From: JBIQKZ01 sp044464765 | Lineage (GTDB): Bacteria; Pseudomonadota; Gammaproteobacteria; Burkholderiales; Burkholderiaceae_B | Direction of reading: 5' to 3' | NCBI GenBank assembly: GCA_044464765.1 | Contig: JBIQKZ010000005.1 | Location: 124,001 to 188,000 of the forward strand | DNA: 64,000 nucleotides | Shown here: piece after piece, positions 8,365 to 17,328 of the stretch | How positions within the stretch are numbered: position 1 is the first letter of the stretch | Layout: each line of letters starts with the position of its first letter | Notes under the pieces: generated by a model | What the model was told of the DNA's origin: nothing | Seen by the model: the letters and a program-made list of their open reading frames with translations, nothing else | Database searches by the model: none | Made by a program: the position numbers and the translations under genes

Positions 8365-9231
8365 TCAAATGTTGAAGTGTCCGGCCCAGCGCGCAACCGC
8401 CTGGCGCCAGAAATGGTCAAGTCCGGATACGGTTGGCAGGGCCTCGAAACCCAGGTTCGCCCAGGCTTTTTCCAGTGTTTTCAAGGGCTCCGAGCAATCC
8501 AGCGCGGGCGCGTGGTTTTGCTTGGACAGCTTATGACCATAGGGGTCGAGCAATAAAGGCACATGCATCACCCTAGGGTATTTCAGCCCCAGGTGGCGTG
8601 CCAGCATGTGCTGTCGCGCTGTGGAGCTTAGCAGATCCGCGCCGCGCACGATATCGCTAACGCCCTGTTCGCCGTCGTCGACGACCACCACGAATTGATA
8701 GGCCCACAGGCCATCGGCCCGCTTGATGATGAAGTCGCCCACGTCGGCTTCCACGTCTTGCTGCTGGGCGCCCAGCCAACGATCATTGAAGTGTAACAGG
8801 CCGGGCGATACCCGAAAGCGCCAGGCGCGCACCTGCCGGCCTGGCTCGATGCCGTTGCGGCAGGTTCCCGGATACGCGCGGTTGCGCAACTGCTGGCGGG
8901 TGCATGCGCAGCCATACACCAGACCGCGCTGTTGAAGTTGGTCGAATGCCGCCTGATAAAGGGCCAGGCGCTGCGACTGCCAGGCAGGGGGCGCGTCCCA
9001 GCGCATGCCAAGGGCCTGTAACTGGCTCAGGATAAGGGTATCGGCGCCAGGCTCCACCCGGGGGGTGTCGATATCCTCGATGCGAACCAGCCAACGGCCC
9101 TGGTGGGCGCGGGCATCCAGATAGCTGGCCATGGCCGCCACCAGGGAACCCTCGTGCAAAGGCCCGCTTGGGCTGGGGGCAAACCGGCCCACGTAGCCTG
9201 GGTGCGCGGGCGGTGGAGGCAGTCCTTGCAA
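8365..9231 (-). CDS. gluQ: Glutamyl-Q tRNA(Asp) synthetase
   Basis: A 288-residue truncated glutamyl-tRNA-synthetase paralogue that attaches glutamate to queuosine at position 34 of tRNA(Asp). The Rossmann HIGH-like signature is GRFAPSPSGPLHEGSLVAA; the zinc-site region YGCACTRQQLRNRAYPGTCR is present; the KMSKS-like loop is GHKLSKQNHAP. No anticodon-binding domain follows, which distinguishes it from GltX. Length is usual for the family. It lies between smg and topB, all on the minus strand. Confidence 0.93.
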   Translation of the reverse strand: MQGLPPPPAHPGYVGRFAPSPSGPLHEGSLVAAMASYLDARAHQGRWLVRIEDIDTPRVEPGADTLILSQLQALGMRWDAPPAWQSQRLALYQAAFDQLQQRGLVYGCACTRQQLRNRAYPGTCRNGIEPGRQVRAWRFRVSPGLLHFNDRWLGAQQQDVEADVGDFIIKRADGLWAYQFVVVVDDGEQGVSDIVRGADLLSSTARQHMLARHLGLKYPRVMHVPLLLDPYGHKLSKQNHAPALDCSEPLKTLEKAWANLGFEALPTVSGLDHFWRQAVARWAGHFNI

Positions 9232-9259
9232 AGGGGTTTACACGGGTTGCGAGTGCGTT

Positions 9260-9721
9260 CTAGTGCGACAGCCGGGTTTGGTCGTCGGTAAGCAGCTCTT
9301 CGAGCACCAGGTGGTCGATTTCCGCTTCCTGGCTCCAGAGCACCATAAGGGCGATGATCTTGATCTTTTCCAGGGGCACGGGGGATTCGTCGGCCGCATG
9401 GGCGCGGTCGATGAGAATCTCGCGCAACGCGGCGGGCAACACACCCGAGCTTTCAAGGAAGCTGATGAAACCGATGGCCTCGGTGCCCAGCGTCTTGTAT
9501 TCGTGTTCCGTATACACGCGCAGGCTATTGCTTTGCGGCGTTTGCGCAAGCTGGACACATTGTTCGGTGGTTTGGGCCAGGCCGTATAACCAGCCCAAGG
9601 CCTCGTCAATGTCTTCGTGCTCGAAGCCGACAGCGGCAAGTTTGTGCGCCAGGACGTCAGCGTCGGGGCAGGCTTGCGGCGTGTAGTAATTTTCGAATAA
9701 GTAAACCAATATATCGAACAT
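9260..9721 (-). CDS. smg: Smg family protein (DUF494)
   Basis: A 153-residue DUF494/Smg protein beginning MFDILVYLFENYYTPQACPD, the family hallmark, and containing the helical FEHEDIDEALGWLYGL and EAIGFISFLESSGVLPAALR segments. Its biochemical role is not established; in proteobacteria it is usually near dprA and topoisomerase genes. Here dprA is absent but topB and gluQ follow on the same strand, in keeping with that neighbourhood. Confidence 0.9.
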   Translation of the reverse strand: MFDILVYLFENYYTPQACPDADVLAHKLAAVGFEHEDIDEALGWLYGLAQTTEQCVQLAQTPQSNSLRVYTEHEYKTLGTEAIGFISFLESSGVLPAALREILIDRAHAADESPVPLEKIKIIALMVLWSQEAEIDHLVLEELLTDDQTRLSH

Positions 9722-9892
9722 AAGCGATTAGGGTTGCCCTTTGCAGAGTCGACAAGTAAAGCAGGCTGATCCGCTAGCGTTAGAAATGACTGTACGCTGA
9801 TTTTTCGTTGGTGGCAAATGGGTATCAATGCCAATTGGCGAGCAGGCCTAAACAGGAAATGTCTTGCGGCCGGCCCCGGAAATCGGCGCGTG

Positions 9893-9945
9893 GCCGGCGT
9901 GCTGCAGGGCTGATCTGAATGGTGAAATCAGCCACCCGCACGCCG
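9893..9945. terminator. Long stem-loop after the thiolase gene
   Basis: The inner stem GGCTGAT/ATCAGCC is nested inside an outer stem CGGCGTGC/GCACGCCG immediately downstream of the thiolase stop (minus strand). No strong T-run follows, so termination is inferred from position and structure. Confidence 0.45.
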
Positions 9946-9953
9946 CCGAAGAA

Positions 9954-11135
9954 TTAGACCATCTCGATGGCCAGGGCCACGGCCTCGCCCCCACCGATGC
10001 ACAGCGTTGCAATGCCGCGTTTCTTGCCGGTTTGGCGCAGAGCTGCAGTTAGCGTAACCAGCAGGCGGGCGCCGGATGCGCCGATCGGGTGGCCTAATGC
10101 GGTTGCGCCGCCGTGGATATTGACCTTGGCCGGATCCAGCCCCAGCTCTTTGACCGCTGCCATTGTGACAACGGCAAATGCCTCGTTGATTTCGAACAAG
10201 TCGACATCGTTCACCGACCAGCCGGTTTTAGCCAGCAGATTCTTCAGCGCCCCCACAGGCGCGGTGGTGAACCATTCCGGTTCTTGGGAGTGTTGGCTGT
10301 GGGCGACAATGCGGGCCAGCGGTTGGGCGCCCAACTTTTTGGCGGTGGATTCGCGCATCAGAACCATGGCGGCCGCGCCGTCGGAGATGGACGACGAGTT
10401 GGCCGCCGTGACGGTACCGTCTTTCTTGAACGCCGGCTTGAGGGAGGGGATTTTTTCAGGCATGGCGCGGGTCGGGCCTTCGTCGATGTCGACAACGGTG
10501 TCGCCTTTGCGCCCGGCGATGGCAACGGGGGCGATTTCCCACTTGAAGCTGCCATCTTCCGTAGCGGCGCGGGCACGGCGCAGGGACTCGAGGGCGAAGG
10601 CATCTTGTTCTTCACGGGTAAAGCTGTATTTATCGGCGCAGCTTTCAGCGAACACGCCCATGGCGGTACCACGCTGGTAAGCGTCTTCCAGTCCGTCCAG
10701 CGCCATATGGTCGTAGACGGTGGAGTGGCCGTAGCGGTAGCCCTGGCGACCGCGCAGCAGCAGGTAGGGGGCGTTGCTCATGCTTTCCTGCCCGCCCGCC
10801 ACGACGACGTCGGCGCTACCGGCGACCAGCAGGTCGTGGCCGAACATGGCGGCTTTCAGGCCCGAGCCGCACACCTTGTGGATGGTGGTGCAACCCACGC
10901 TTTGAGGCAGGCCGGCGCCTAGAGCGGCCTGGCGCGCAGGGGCTTGGCCCTGCCCGGCTTGCAGAACGTTGCCCATGATGACTTCGTTGATGCTATCGGC
11001 GGAGATGCCCGCACGTTCGACGGCGGCCTTGATGGCGATGGCGCCAAGCTCGTGGGCGGACAGCCCCGACAGACTACCCAGCATACCGCCCATGGGGGTG
11101 CGGGCGACTGAAACTAGAACGATAGGATCGGACAT
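9954..11135 (-). CDS. Acetyl-CoA C-acetyltransferase (thiolase)
   Basis: A 393-residue thiolase that condenses or cleaves acetoacetyl-CoA, in fatty-acid, ketone-body or polyhydroxybutyrate metabolism. The three catalytic regions are clear: the nucleophilic cysteine in HKVCGSGLKAAM, NEAFAVVTMAA and GGATALGHPIGASGAR, and the second cysteine in TLCIGGGEAVALAIE. The start at 11135 (MSDPIVLVSVARTPMGG) has AAGGAGA seven bases upstream; the longer frame adds 14 residues without similarity. It follows aceK on the same strand but a palindrome between them suggests its own promoter. Whether it is AtoB- or PhaA-like cannot be decided by eye. Confidence 0.93.
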   Translation of the reverse strand: MSDPIVLVSVARTPMGGMLGSLSGLSAHELGAIAIKAAVERAGISADSINEVIMGNVLQAGQGQAPARQAALGAGLPQSVGCTTIHKVCGSGLKAAMFGHDLLVAGSADVVVAGGQESMSNAPYLLLRGRQGYRYGHSTVYDHMALDGLEDAYQRGTAMGVFAESCADKYSFTREEQDAFALESLRRARAATEDGSFKWEIAPVAIAGRKGDTVVDIDEGPTRAMPEKIPSLKPAFKKDGTVTAANSSSISDGAAAMVLMRESTAKKLGAQPLARIVAHSQHSQEPEWFTTAPVGALKNLLAKTGWSVNDVDLFEINEAFAVVTMAAVKELGLDPAKVNIHGGATALGHPIGASGARLLVTLTAALRQTGKKRGIATLCIGGGEAVALAIEMV

Positions 11136-11164
11136 GGTGTTCTCCTTGGCATCTTGGAAAAATT

Positions 11165-11178
11165 TGTGCGTTCGCACA
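11165..11178. promoter_or_regulatory. Palindromic candidate operator upstream of thiolase
   Basis: TGTGCG-TT-CGCACA lies about 30 bp upstream of the thiolase start, adjacent to an A/T-rich -10-like TAAAAT (read on the minus strand). A second half-like TTGTGCG occurs at 11199. It also touches the end of aceK. A TetR-type lipid-metabolism regulator is one possible ligand; this is inference. Confidence 0.4.
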
Positions 11179-11188
11179 TTTTATGCGT

Positions 11189-13063
11189 TTACGAAATTTT
11201 GTGCGATGCCGCATTACCGGCTTCGGGCGAAACATGCAGCCGTCTTTGGTCATCATACGGGAAAATGTCTTCGATGCGCCCCTGGGCTGCGCGGGCACGG
11301 CAGGCCTGCCACCATTGCGCGGTCAGCAAGGGTTGGTGGTGTTCAAGAAACGCAGCGGCAATTCGCGGATCGCCCAGAAGGAAGTGGTGAAACTCTTCGG
11401 GGAATACATCGTTGGCCCCCACCGGGTACCAAGGCTCGGCGGACAGCTCCGCCTCTTCATACGGCGCAGGGGGGATCTGCCGGAAATTCATTTCCGTCAT
11501 GCGCTGGATCTCGTCGTAATCGTAGAATACGACCCGGCCTAGACGGGTGACGCCGAAGTTCTTGAACAGCATGTCGCCGGGGAAAATATTGGCTCCCGCC
11601 AGTTCGCGTATGGCGTCGCCATAACGCCGCACCGCCACGCGCAACGCGGCGTCGGGCACGGTGGCCAGGTAGATGTTCAAGGGCGTCATGCGCCGCTCGA
11701 TATATACGTGGCGCAGGACAATGGCTTCGTCGGTTTCCTCGATCAGGCTGGGGACCTGGTCGCGCAGCTCGGCCAACAAGGCTTCGGAGAATCGTTCGCG
11801 CGGCAGGGCCACCTGCGAGTATTCCCAGGTATCGGCCATGCGCCCCACGCGATCGTGCTTCTTGACCAACTGATATTTTTCCCTGACGGTGGCGTGTGTC
11901 ATGTTCGGCTTGGCGATGCGATCGCGTATCAGCTTGAACACATAGGGGTAGGACGGCAGCGTAAAAACGGTCATGACCATGCCCTTGATGCCGGGGGCGA
12001 CGTCGAAGTGGTCGTGCGAATGCGCCAAGTGATGCAGAAAATCGCGATAGAACAGTGTTTTCCCCTGCTTCTGGAGGCCCAGCGCCGAATAGATCTCGGC
12101 CTTGGGCTTGCGCGGCAACAGGGTGGCCAGGAAATTGACATAGGCCGATGGAGCCTCCATGTCGACCAGGAAATACGCCCGGGTGAAGCTGAACAGAGTG
12201 CTTAGGTCGTCGGCCGAAGGCAGCAGCGCGTCCAGGGTGATGTGCCCGGACGGGGTGCGCAGCAGGGCAATGGCAAATGGGTGGACGGCGCTTTGATTGA
12301 TTAGGCGGCCCACGATATACGCGCCTTTATTCCTGAAGAACAGGGAATTCAGCACATGGATCTGGCAGTCTGGCGCAATGCGCTGCCCGCCCTCGCGCGT
12401 GACGACGCGGCGCAGCTCGGCCACCGCCTTGCGCGCCAGCAGACGGGCATCGGCGGGCAGGTCGGTGTAGGGCGCCGCCAGGCCAAAGTCGGCCACCATG
12501 GACAGCAGGGATTCCTTCAGGCCGTCGCGGGCTGGATAGTAAACCCGGTACGAGGGCAGGCGGCTGTCGATGTAATCGGTGGCCACGGCAGGCCGGACAA
12601 ACAGGAAATCATTGTGGAAATAGTCGCGATGCAGAATCCGGCACGAAACCGAGTTGAAGAAGGTCTCCGCGCACTCCGGCTGGCGATGCCCCGTCAGAAG
12701 CCCGACATAGGCGGTTTTTGCAGCCTGCCAGAACGCCATCTGCTCGGGGGTAAGGCGCGTATGCTGGCCGGCGTTCGCCGGGCTGGCCTCGCTTCCCTTC
12801 AGGGCGGCGTCAAGCGAGGCGACGCATTCGCGCACCCGCGTGTCGTAGTATTCAATCCGTTCGCGCGATAGCTGCTGGATATCCCGCCAGTTTCCCGACT
12901 CGAACAGCGCCTTGGCCCGCTGGGCGCTATAGCGGAACAGCGAATAATGCCGGTTGAAACCTTGCAAAATCATGCCCACCACGTCGTGCGCGGAAAGCTG
13001 CTTCGGGCTTAGGGGCTGGATATGCGTATGGTCGGACGAAAATTTCATGACTGGCCGTGACAA
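11189..13063 (-). CDS. aceK: Isocitrate dehydrogenase kinase/phosphatase
   Basis: AceK phosphorylates and dephosphorylates isocitrate dehydrogenase, diverting isocitrate from the TCA cycle into the glyoxylate bypass during growth on acetate or fatty acids. The 624-residue protein shows the N-terminal regulatory helical domain (VGMILQGFNRHYSLFRYS) and C-terminal kinase-like domain (KGMVMTVFTLPSYPYVFKLI, NIFPGDMLFKNFGVTRLGRV, VVFYDYDEIQRMTEMNFR). Slightly longer than the E. coli enzyme (about 578). An internal Met five codons in is an alternative start. No aceA/aceB is adjacent. Confidence 0.95.
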   Translation of the reverse strand: MSRPVMKFSSDHTHIQPLSPKQLSAHDVVGMILQGFNRHYSLFRYSAQRAKALFESGNWRDIQQLSRERIEYYDTRVRECVASLDAALKGSEASPANAGQHTRLTPEQMAFWQAAKTAYVGLLTGHRQPECAETFFNSVSCRILHRDYFHNDFLFVRPAVATDYIDSRLPSYRVYYPARDGLKESLLSMVADFGLAAPYTDLPADARLLARKAVAELRRVVTREGGQRIAPDCQIHVLNSLFFRNKGAYIVGRLINQSAVHPFAIALLRTPSGHITLDALLPSADDLSTLFSFTRAYFLVDMEAPSAYVNFLATLLPRKPKAEIYSALGLQKQGKTLFYRDFLHHLAHSHDHFDVAPGIKGMVMTVFTLPSYPYVFKLIRDRIAKPNMTHATVREKYQLVKKHDRVGRMADTWEYSQVALPRERFSEALLAELRDQVPSLIEETDEAIVLRHVYIERRMTPLNIYLATVPDAALRVAVRRYGDAIRELAGANIFPGDMLFKNFGVTRLGRVVFYDYDEIQRMTEMNFRQIPPAPYEEAELSAEPWYPVGANDVFPEEFHHFLLGDPRIAAAFLEHHQPLLTAQWWQACRARAAQGRIEDIFPYDDQRRLHVSPEAGNAASHKIS

Positions 13064-13179
13064 TTTCGGGATGTGGCCGAGCGGCGATTGGCATCCTCAG
13101 GCCATGCCCGTCCATAATACGTGAAGGCTCGCACTAACGTAAACTACGCTAGATAGTAGTCATGTACGGAGACTTTTTG

Positions 13180-14250
13180 ATGAATCCCAACGAACAGAAA
13201 CTGACTTACCCCTGGGGCGACGCCCTGCCGGAATTCGGCGCCACCATGTCGGTGGCCGACGGGGTGCGTTGGGTTCGCATGCCCTTGCCTTTTGCGTTGG
13301 ACCATATCAACCTATGGCTGCTGCGCGACGAGCTGGATGGCAGGCAGGGGTGGACCGTGATCGACTGCGGGGTGGCGCGCGACGAGGTCAAGGCGCTGTG
13401 GGAGCAGATCTTCGAGAATTCGCTTGACGGCTTGCCGGTGCTGCGGGTCATTGCAACCCACATGCACCCCGACCATCTGGGCCTGGCCCACTGGATCTGC
13501 GAGCGCTTCGAGGCGCCGTTATGGATCACCATGACCGAATACATGACCGGAAGGCTGTGGTCCCGGCCGCCCCAGGACGCCAACGCGGCAGGGGGCATCA
13601 GCGGCCAGTCGGCGGTCGAGCATTTCGCGCGCCATGGCCTGACCGACCCCGAAATCCTCGGTCAGATCCGTTCCCGCCGGCAGTACTACCCCAGCCTGGT
13701 GCCCGACGTTCCCGCATGGTTCCATCGCATCATGGAAGGCGACCAGATCGATATCGGCGGGCGCGATTGGCGGGTCATCGTAGGTTATGGGCATTCGCCC
13801 GAGCATGCATCCTTGTATAGCGAAACCTTGCAGGTGCTGATCTCCGGCGACATGGTGCTGCCGCGCATTTCCACCAATGTCAGTGTGTTCGACTTCGAGC
13901 CGGAAGCCAACCCCTTGCCGTTGTACCTGAAATCGCTCAAGCGCTACGACGGGCTGCCTGAAGACACCCTGGTGCTCCCCTCGCATGGCAGGCCGTTCAA
14001 GGGTTTGCACGAGCGCGTTGCCCAGCAGCACGCGCATCATGCCGAGCGCCTGGAAGAAGTCATGACCACCTGCCGCGTGGCGTCGTCGGCCGTTGATATC
14101 GTGCCGGTGATGTTCAAGCGCACGCTGGACGCCCATCAAATGACTTTCGCCATCGGCGAGGCTCTGGCCCACCTGCATGCGCTGTACTACCAGGGCAAGC
14201 TGACCCGTAGTGTGGGCCAGGACGGCATCGTGCGGTTTACGGTTGTTTGA
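13180..14250 (+). CDS. MBL-fold metallo-hydrolase
   Basis: A 356-residue metallo-beta-lactamase-fold hydrolase with an intact zinc motif THMHPDHLG (H-x-H-x-D-H), a downstream GYGHSPEHASLYS histidine, ISGDMVLPRIS aspartate and LPSHGRPF histidine: the complete set of metal ligands. GGAG at 13168-13171 sits eight bases before the ATG at 13180, deciding the start over ATG 13162. It is divergent from aceK and 40 bp before a DMT transporter. The C-terminal HTH-like extension (residues ~270-350) suits thioesterase- or lactonase-like members, but the substrate is unknown. Confidence 0.88.
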   Translation: MNPNEQKLTYPWGDALPEFGATMSVADGVRWVRMPLPFALDHINLWLLRDELDGRQGWTVIDCGVARDEVKALWEQIFENSLDGLPVLRVIATHMHPDHLGLAHWICERFEAPLWITMTEYMTGRLWSRPPQDANAAGGISGQSAVEHFARHGLTDPEILGQIRSRRQYYPSLVPDVPAWFHRIMEGDQIDIGGRDWRVIVGYGHSPEHASLYSETLQVLISGDMVLPRISTNVSVFDFEPEANPLPLYLKSLKRYDGLPEDTLVLPSHGRPFKGLHERVAQQHAHHAERLEEVMTTCRVASSAVDIVPVMFKRTLDAHQMTFAIGEALAHLHALYYQGKLTRSVGQDGIVRFTVV

Positions 14251-14290
14251 CGGCCAGCGCTAACACTGAAACAGGTGGGGCAGTCAGGTA

Positions 14291-15190
14291 ATGCTGTGGA
14301 TTCCCGTTACCATCTTTGCCGCCTTCGCTCAAACAGTACGCAACGCGGCGCAGCGGCAACTTTTGGAGCGGCTGGGAACGCTGGGTGCCACGCTCGTACG
14401 GTTCCTGTATGCCATTCCATTTTCGTTGTTGTGGCTCGTCCTGGCGCTGCACATGGCTGCGCTTTCGTTGCCGGCGATCAACAGTCAGTTCATCCTGTGG
14501 GTCGCAATCGGGGGCGTCAGCCAGATCGTCGGCACCGCCTTGCTCTTGCTGACCATGGTCGAGCGCAACTTCGCTGTGGGCGTGGCGTATGCGAAGACGG
14601 AAGTTGTGCAGCTGGCGGTTTTGTCCTGGATCGTGCTGGGCGATACATTGGATGGATATGGCGTGCTGGCGGTTGCTTTTGGGACGCTGGCGCTGTTGCT
14701 TCTGACACCCAGTGGCGGCAAGCATCCCTTTCGGGCGCTGATCACCGGCCTTTTCTCGCGTTCCGCCCTGTACGGCACCGGCTGCGGCGCCTGCATGGCA
14801 TTGGCCAGTGTGGCCGCCCGTGGCGCTATTGATGCGCTGCATGCGTCGTCATTTTTCGTCAATGCCGCCGTTACAGTGCTGGCCATCCAGTTATTGCAGG
14901 CAGTCGTCCTGGGAGGATGGCTGGGACTGAGTAACCGTACCGTATTGCTGCGTGTCTTTAAGCTGTGGCGACCGTCGCTGATCGTGGGGCTGACCAGCGC
15001 CGCCGCATCGGTAGGCTGGTTGACCGCCTTTGCGCTCAAGCCGGTGACCTATGTTCGCACCCTTGGCTTGCTGGAGATGGTGTTCAGCTATGTCGTCTCG
15101 CGAAGACTCTTCAAGGAGGCCCCCACGCGGCGCGAAGTCGCGGCGATGGTGCTCATGATGCTGGCGGTTGGGCTAATTGTCGCCGGCTAG
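14291..15190 (+). CDS. EamA/DMT-family transporter
   Basis: A 299-residue inner-membrane transporter of the drug/metabolite superfamily with about ten hydrophobic helices in two EamA halves (first half begins LWIPVTIFAAFAQTVRNAAQ; second half from about residue 150). Such proteins export metabolites or amino acids; the substrate is not evident. The stop codon TAG at 15188-15190 lies inside the left copy of the 29-bp direct repeat flanking the catabolic island; before the insertion it would have been convergent with the LysE gene now at 24420. Confidence 0.88.
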   Translation: MLWIPVTIFAAFAQTVRNAAQRQLLERLGTLGATLVRFLYAIPFSLLWLVLALHMAALSLPAINSQFILWVAIGGVSQIVGTALLLLTMVERNFAVGVAYAKTEVVQLAVLSWIVLGDTLDGYGVLAVAFGTLALLLLTPSGGKHPFRALITGLFSRSALYGTGCGACMALASVAARGAIDALHASSFFVNAAVTVLAIQLLQAVVLGGWLGLSNRTVLLRVFKLWRPSLIVGLTSAAASVGWLTAFALKPVTYVRTLGLLEMVFSYVVSRRLFKEAPTRREVAAMVLMMLAVGLIVAG

Positions 15191-15214
15191 CGGCTGGATA
15201 ACGCCAGTTTCAAG
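15186..15214. repeat. Left 29-bp direct repeat bounding the catabolic island
   Basis: A perfect copy of the sequence at 24419-24447, beginning GCTAGCGGCTGGATAACGCC. It includes the DMT transporter stop codon and, on the minus strand, the last codons of a LysE-type gene (LKLALSSR-stop) that has no body here. This shows the uninterrupted ancestral junction was DMT gene - repeat - LysE gene. Confidence 0.95.
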
Positions 15215-15322
15215 AGTGGTCCCAACAGGGCCCACTCCCCCGCTTCTCAATCCCTTGTTCCGATGGCCCGCCAGGTTGTCTAGGGATTTTCCACTAGAGC
15301 AGCCTTGCAGGCTCGAAGTTTC

Positions 15323-15371
15323 TTGACCCATTCGATGATTTATGCAAATATACGTGCAATTACACATATAT
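15323..15371 (+). promoter_or_regulatory. Candidate promoter and operator of the island operon
   Basis: A TTGACC box (15323-15328), 17-bp gap, and AAATAT (15346-15351) form a plausible promoter. It overlaps the inverted repeat ATATACGTG / CACATATAT (15348-15371, one mismatch, 6-bp centre), well placed for a repressor. The GTG start of the monooxygenase follows after GGAGTGGAGG. Confidence 0.5.
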
Positions 15372-15390
15372 TTGGAGTGGAGGCAACGAG

Positions 15391-17109
15391 GTGAAAGGCT
15401 ACGAAATCCCTCGCTATCGCTATCATTCGTCACACGAACAACTCAGTGGCGAGAAAGTTACTCACGAGGTGGTGGTGATTGGCGGCGGGCTGGTTGGGTT
15501 GACCACCGCTCTGGAGTTGGGGCGTCAGGGTTTGCACGTGGTCGTGCTGGACGACGACAATACCGTGGGCGTGCGTGGCTTGGCGTCCAGAGGAGTTAGC
15601 TATGCGCAGCGTTCCCTGCAGTTCTTCCAGCGGTTAGGCATTTACGATCGCGTCGCAGCAAAAGGCGTGTCTTGGAGCAGAGCGCAGATTCTTCAGAATG
15701 ACACCTGTCTGTATGAATACTCGTTGGTCAAGAATGCGGCGGAGAAGTACCCGCCGTTCGTCAACCTTCAGCAGTACTACCTGGAACAATTTTTGGTTGA
15801 GCGCATTGCACAGTTTCCCAACGTAGAGATCCGTTGGGAAAACAAGGTTTGCAATGTAAATCAAGACGATGAGCAGGTGTCGATTGAGGTCGAAACACCC
15901 GAAGGCCCTTACCAGGTTCATGCGCAATGGGTGGTTGCATGCGACGGCGCCTGGAGCGCCACGCGTCAAGCGCTGGGTTTGGAGCCCGAGGTGAGAACCT
16001 TTGACGATACGTGGCTGATTGTTGATTTTGAACTCAAGGAACAGCTGCCGCCGTTGCGTGTAGTGTGGATCGAATCTGAAGATAACAATGGCAAGGCAAT
16101 TTGGTTTCATCCAATGGCGGACAACGTTTGGCGTCTTGACTATCAGATCGGAAAATATGAAGACGCCGAAATTGCAGCGATTAAAGACCATGCCGCTGAA
16201 ACAGTCAGGCAGGTATTGACCCATCGGCTCAACCGCGAAGATATTGAGTTTGAGCTGGTGTGGGTCGGTCCCTGGACATACCGTACCTATGTGTTGGACA
16301 GTTTGAAGCACCAGCGCATATTGTTTGCAGGCGATGCTGCGCATCTGAAGTCGCCTTTCGGCGCGCGAGGCGGCAATAGCGGCATTCAGGACGCCGAAAA
16401 CCTGGGGTGGAAACTGGCCCGGGTGGTCAGCGGCAAGGCCCCTGCCTCCTTACTTGAAACATACAACCTGGAGCGTCGCGAAGCAGCCCTTGAGAACGTG
16501 CGGGTTACCACGCGCACATCGCGATTTCTTGCTCCTCGAAGTTCGCAGGAATATCGCATGCGCACGGTTATTCAACAACTAGCCCGCTCGCTGCCGTTTG
16601 CCCGTGCGCTGGTTAACGGTGGCCGCATGACCGAAGCGAATCAATATCGGGCAAGTCCTGCGTGCGTTTATGACGAAGCCGCGGAGTCTTTCAAGGGCGG
16701 CATTGTGGCCGGCGCTGCGGCGGTCGATGCCCGTCTCTCTATCAATGGCCGGGCCGTCTCGCTTATCGATCTGTTTGGTGTTGACTTCAAGGTGCTGATC
16801 GTTGCGTCTTTCCAGGTGAAGCAGAAGGCGCGTGACGCGGCGAAGATTGCTTTGGATCAAGGGTTGGAGGTTCTGGTCGTCTGCGACGGGAGCGTTATCG
16901 ACGGTCTGGAAGGCGAGATCGAGTTCGGTTCTGATGACTACGGCGATGTCGCGCTCCGGTACGGAAGCGGCGACCTGATGGTTTACCTGATTCGTCCCGA
17001 TGCCTATGTAGGTTGGCGTAGCCGGGAATGTTCAGCCAGCGCTCTTGCTCTGGCGCTTAAGGCGTGCGCCGGCTTGTTAGTTGATACCGAGGAGTGTGCC
17101 CGTGCCTGA
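15391..17109 (+). CDS. FAD-dependent aromatic monooxygenase (MhpA/PheA type)
   Basis: A 572-residue flavoprotein hydroxylase predicted to insert one oxygen into a phenolic ring using NAD(P)H. The dinucleotide-binding GGGLVGLTTALELGRQG is near residue 30, the second FAD motif RILFAGDAAHLKSPFGARGG near 310-330, and a C-terminal thioredoxin-like domain after about residue 430. It starts with GTG behind a GGAGTGGAGG site. It heads an operon with DUF2783, TRAP transporter, VOC and MBL genes and overlaps DUF2783 by 8 bp. A fragment of a related gene survives at 2303-2429. The true substrate is unknown; base composition is lower in GC than in the flanking core genes. Confidence 0.88.
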   Translation: MKGYEIPRYRYHSSHEQLSGEKVTHEVVVIGGGLVGLTTALELGRQGLHVVVLDDDNTVGVRGLASRGVSYAQRSLQFFQRLGIYDRVAAKGVSWSRAQILQNDTCLYEYSLVKNAAEKYPPFVNLQQYYLEQFLVERIAQFPNVEIRWENKVCNVNQDDEQVSIEVETPEGPYQVHAQWVVACDGAWSATRQALGLEPEVRTFDDTWLIVDFELKEQLPPLRVVWIESEDNNGKAIWFHPMADNVWRLDYQIGKYEDAEIAAIKDHAAETVRQVLTHRLNREDIEFELVWVGPWTYRTYVLDSLKHQRILFAGDAAHLKSPFGARGGNSGIQDAENLGWKLARVVSGKAPASLLETYNLERREAALENVRVTTRTSRFLAPRSSQEYRMRTVIQQLARSLPFARALVNGGRMTEANQYRASPACVYDEAAESFKGGIVAGAAAVDARLSINGRAVSLIDLFGVDFKVLIVASFQVKQKARDAAKIALDQGLEVLVVCDGSVIDGLEGEIEFGSDDYGDVALRYGSGDLMVYLIRPDAYVGWRSRECSASALALALKACAGLLVDTEECARA

Positions 17110-17299
17110 TTTTACTCTGCGCCTTAACGATCCTGACGAATTTTATGAGGCGCTTCTGGCGGCTCATGAGAACTTGAACGACGAGCAAAGCCAGTTGCTT
17201 AGCCAAGCCCTGGTTTTCACGTTTGCAAACCAGATCGGTTCGGTCGATCAACTGAAGTTGCTTATTAAAGAAACTGCTACTGCTTTGACTGTGGAATAG
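17102..17299 (+). CDS. DUF2783 family small protein
   Basis: A 65-residue protein of DUF2783 (RLNDPDEFYEALLAAHENLN then DEQSQLLSQALVFTFANQIG). Family members sit next to FAD-dependent aromatic monooxygenases; their function is unknown, perhaps a small subunit or stabiliser. The GTG at 17102 is within the end of the monooxygenase gene, so the two are probably translationally coupled. Confidence 0.82.
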   Translation: MPDFTLRLNDPDEFYEALLAAHENLNDEQSQLLSQALVFTFANQIGSVDQLKLLIKETATALTVE

Positions 17300-17328
17300 C
17301 GTGGCAATAAACATAACAAGGAGACATT

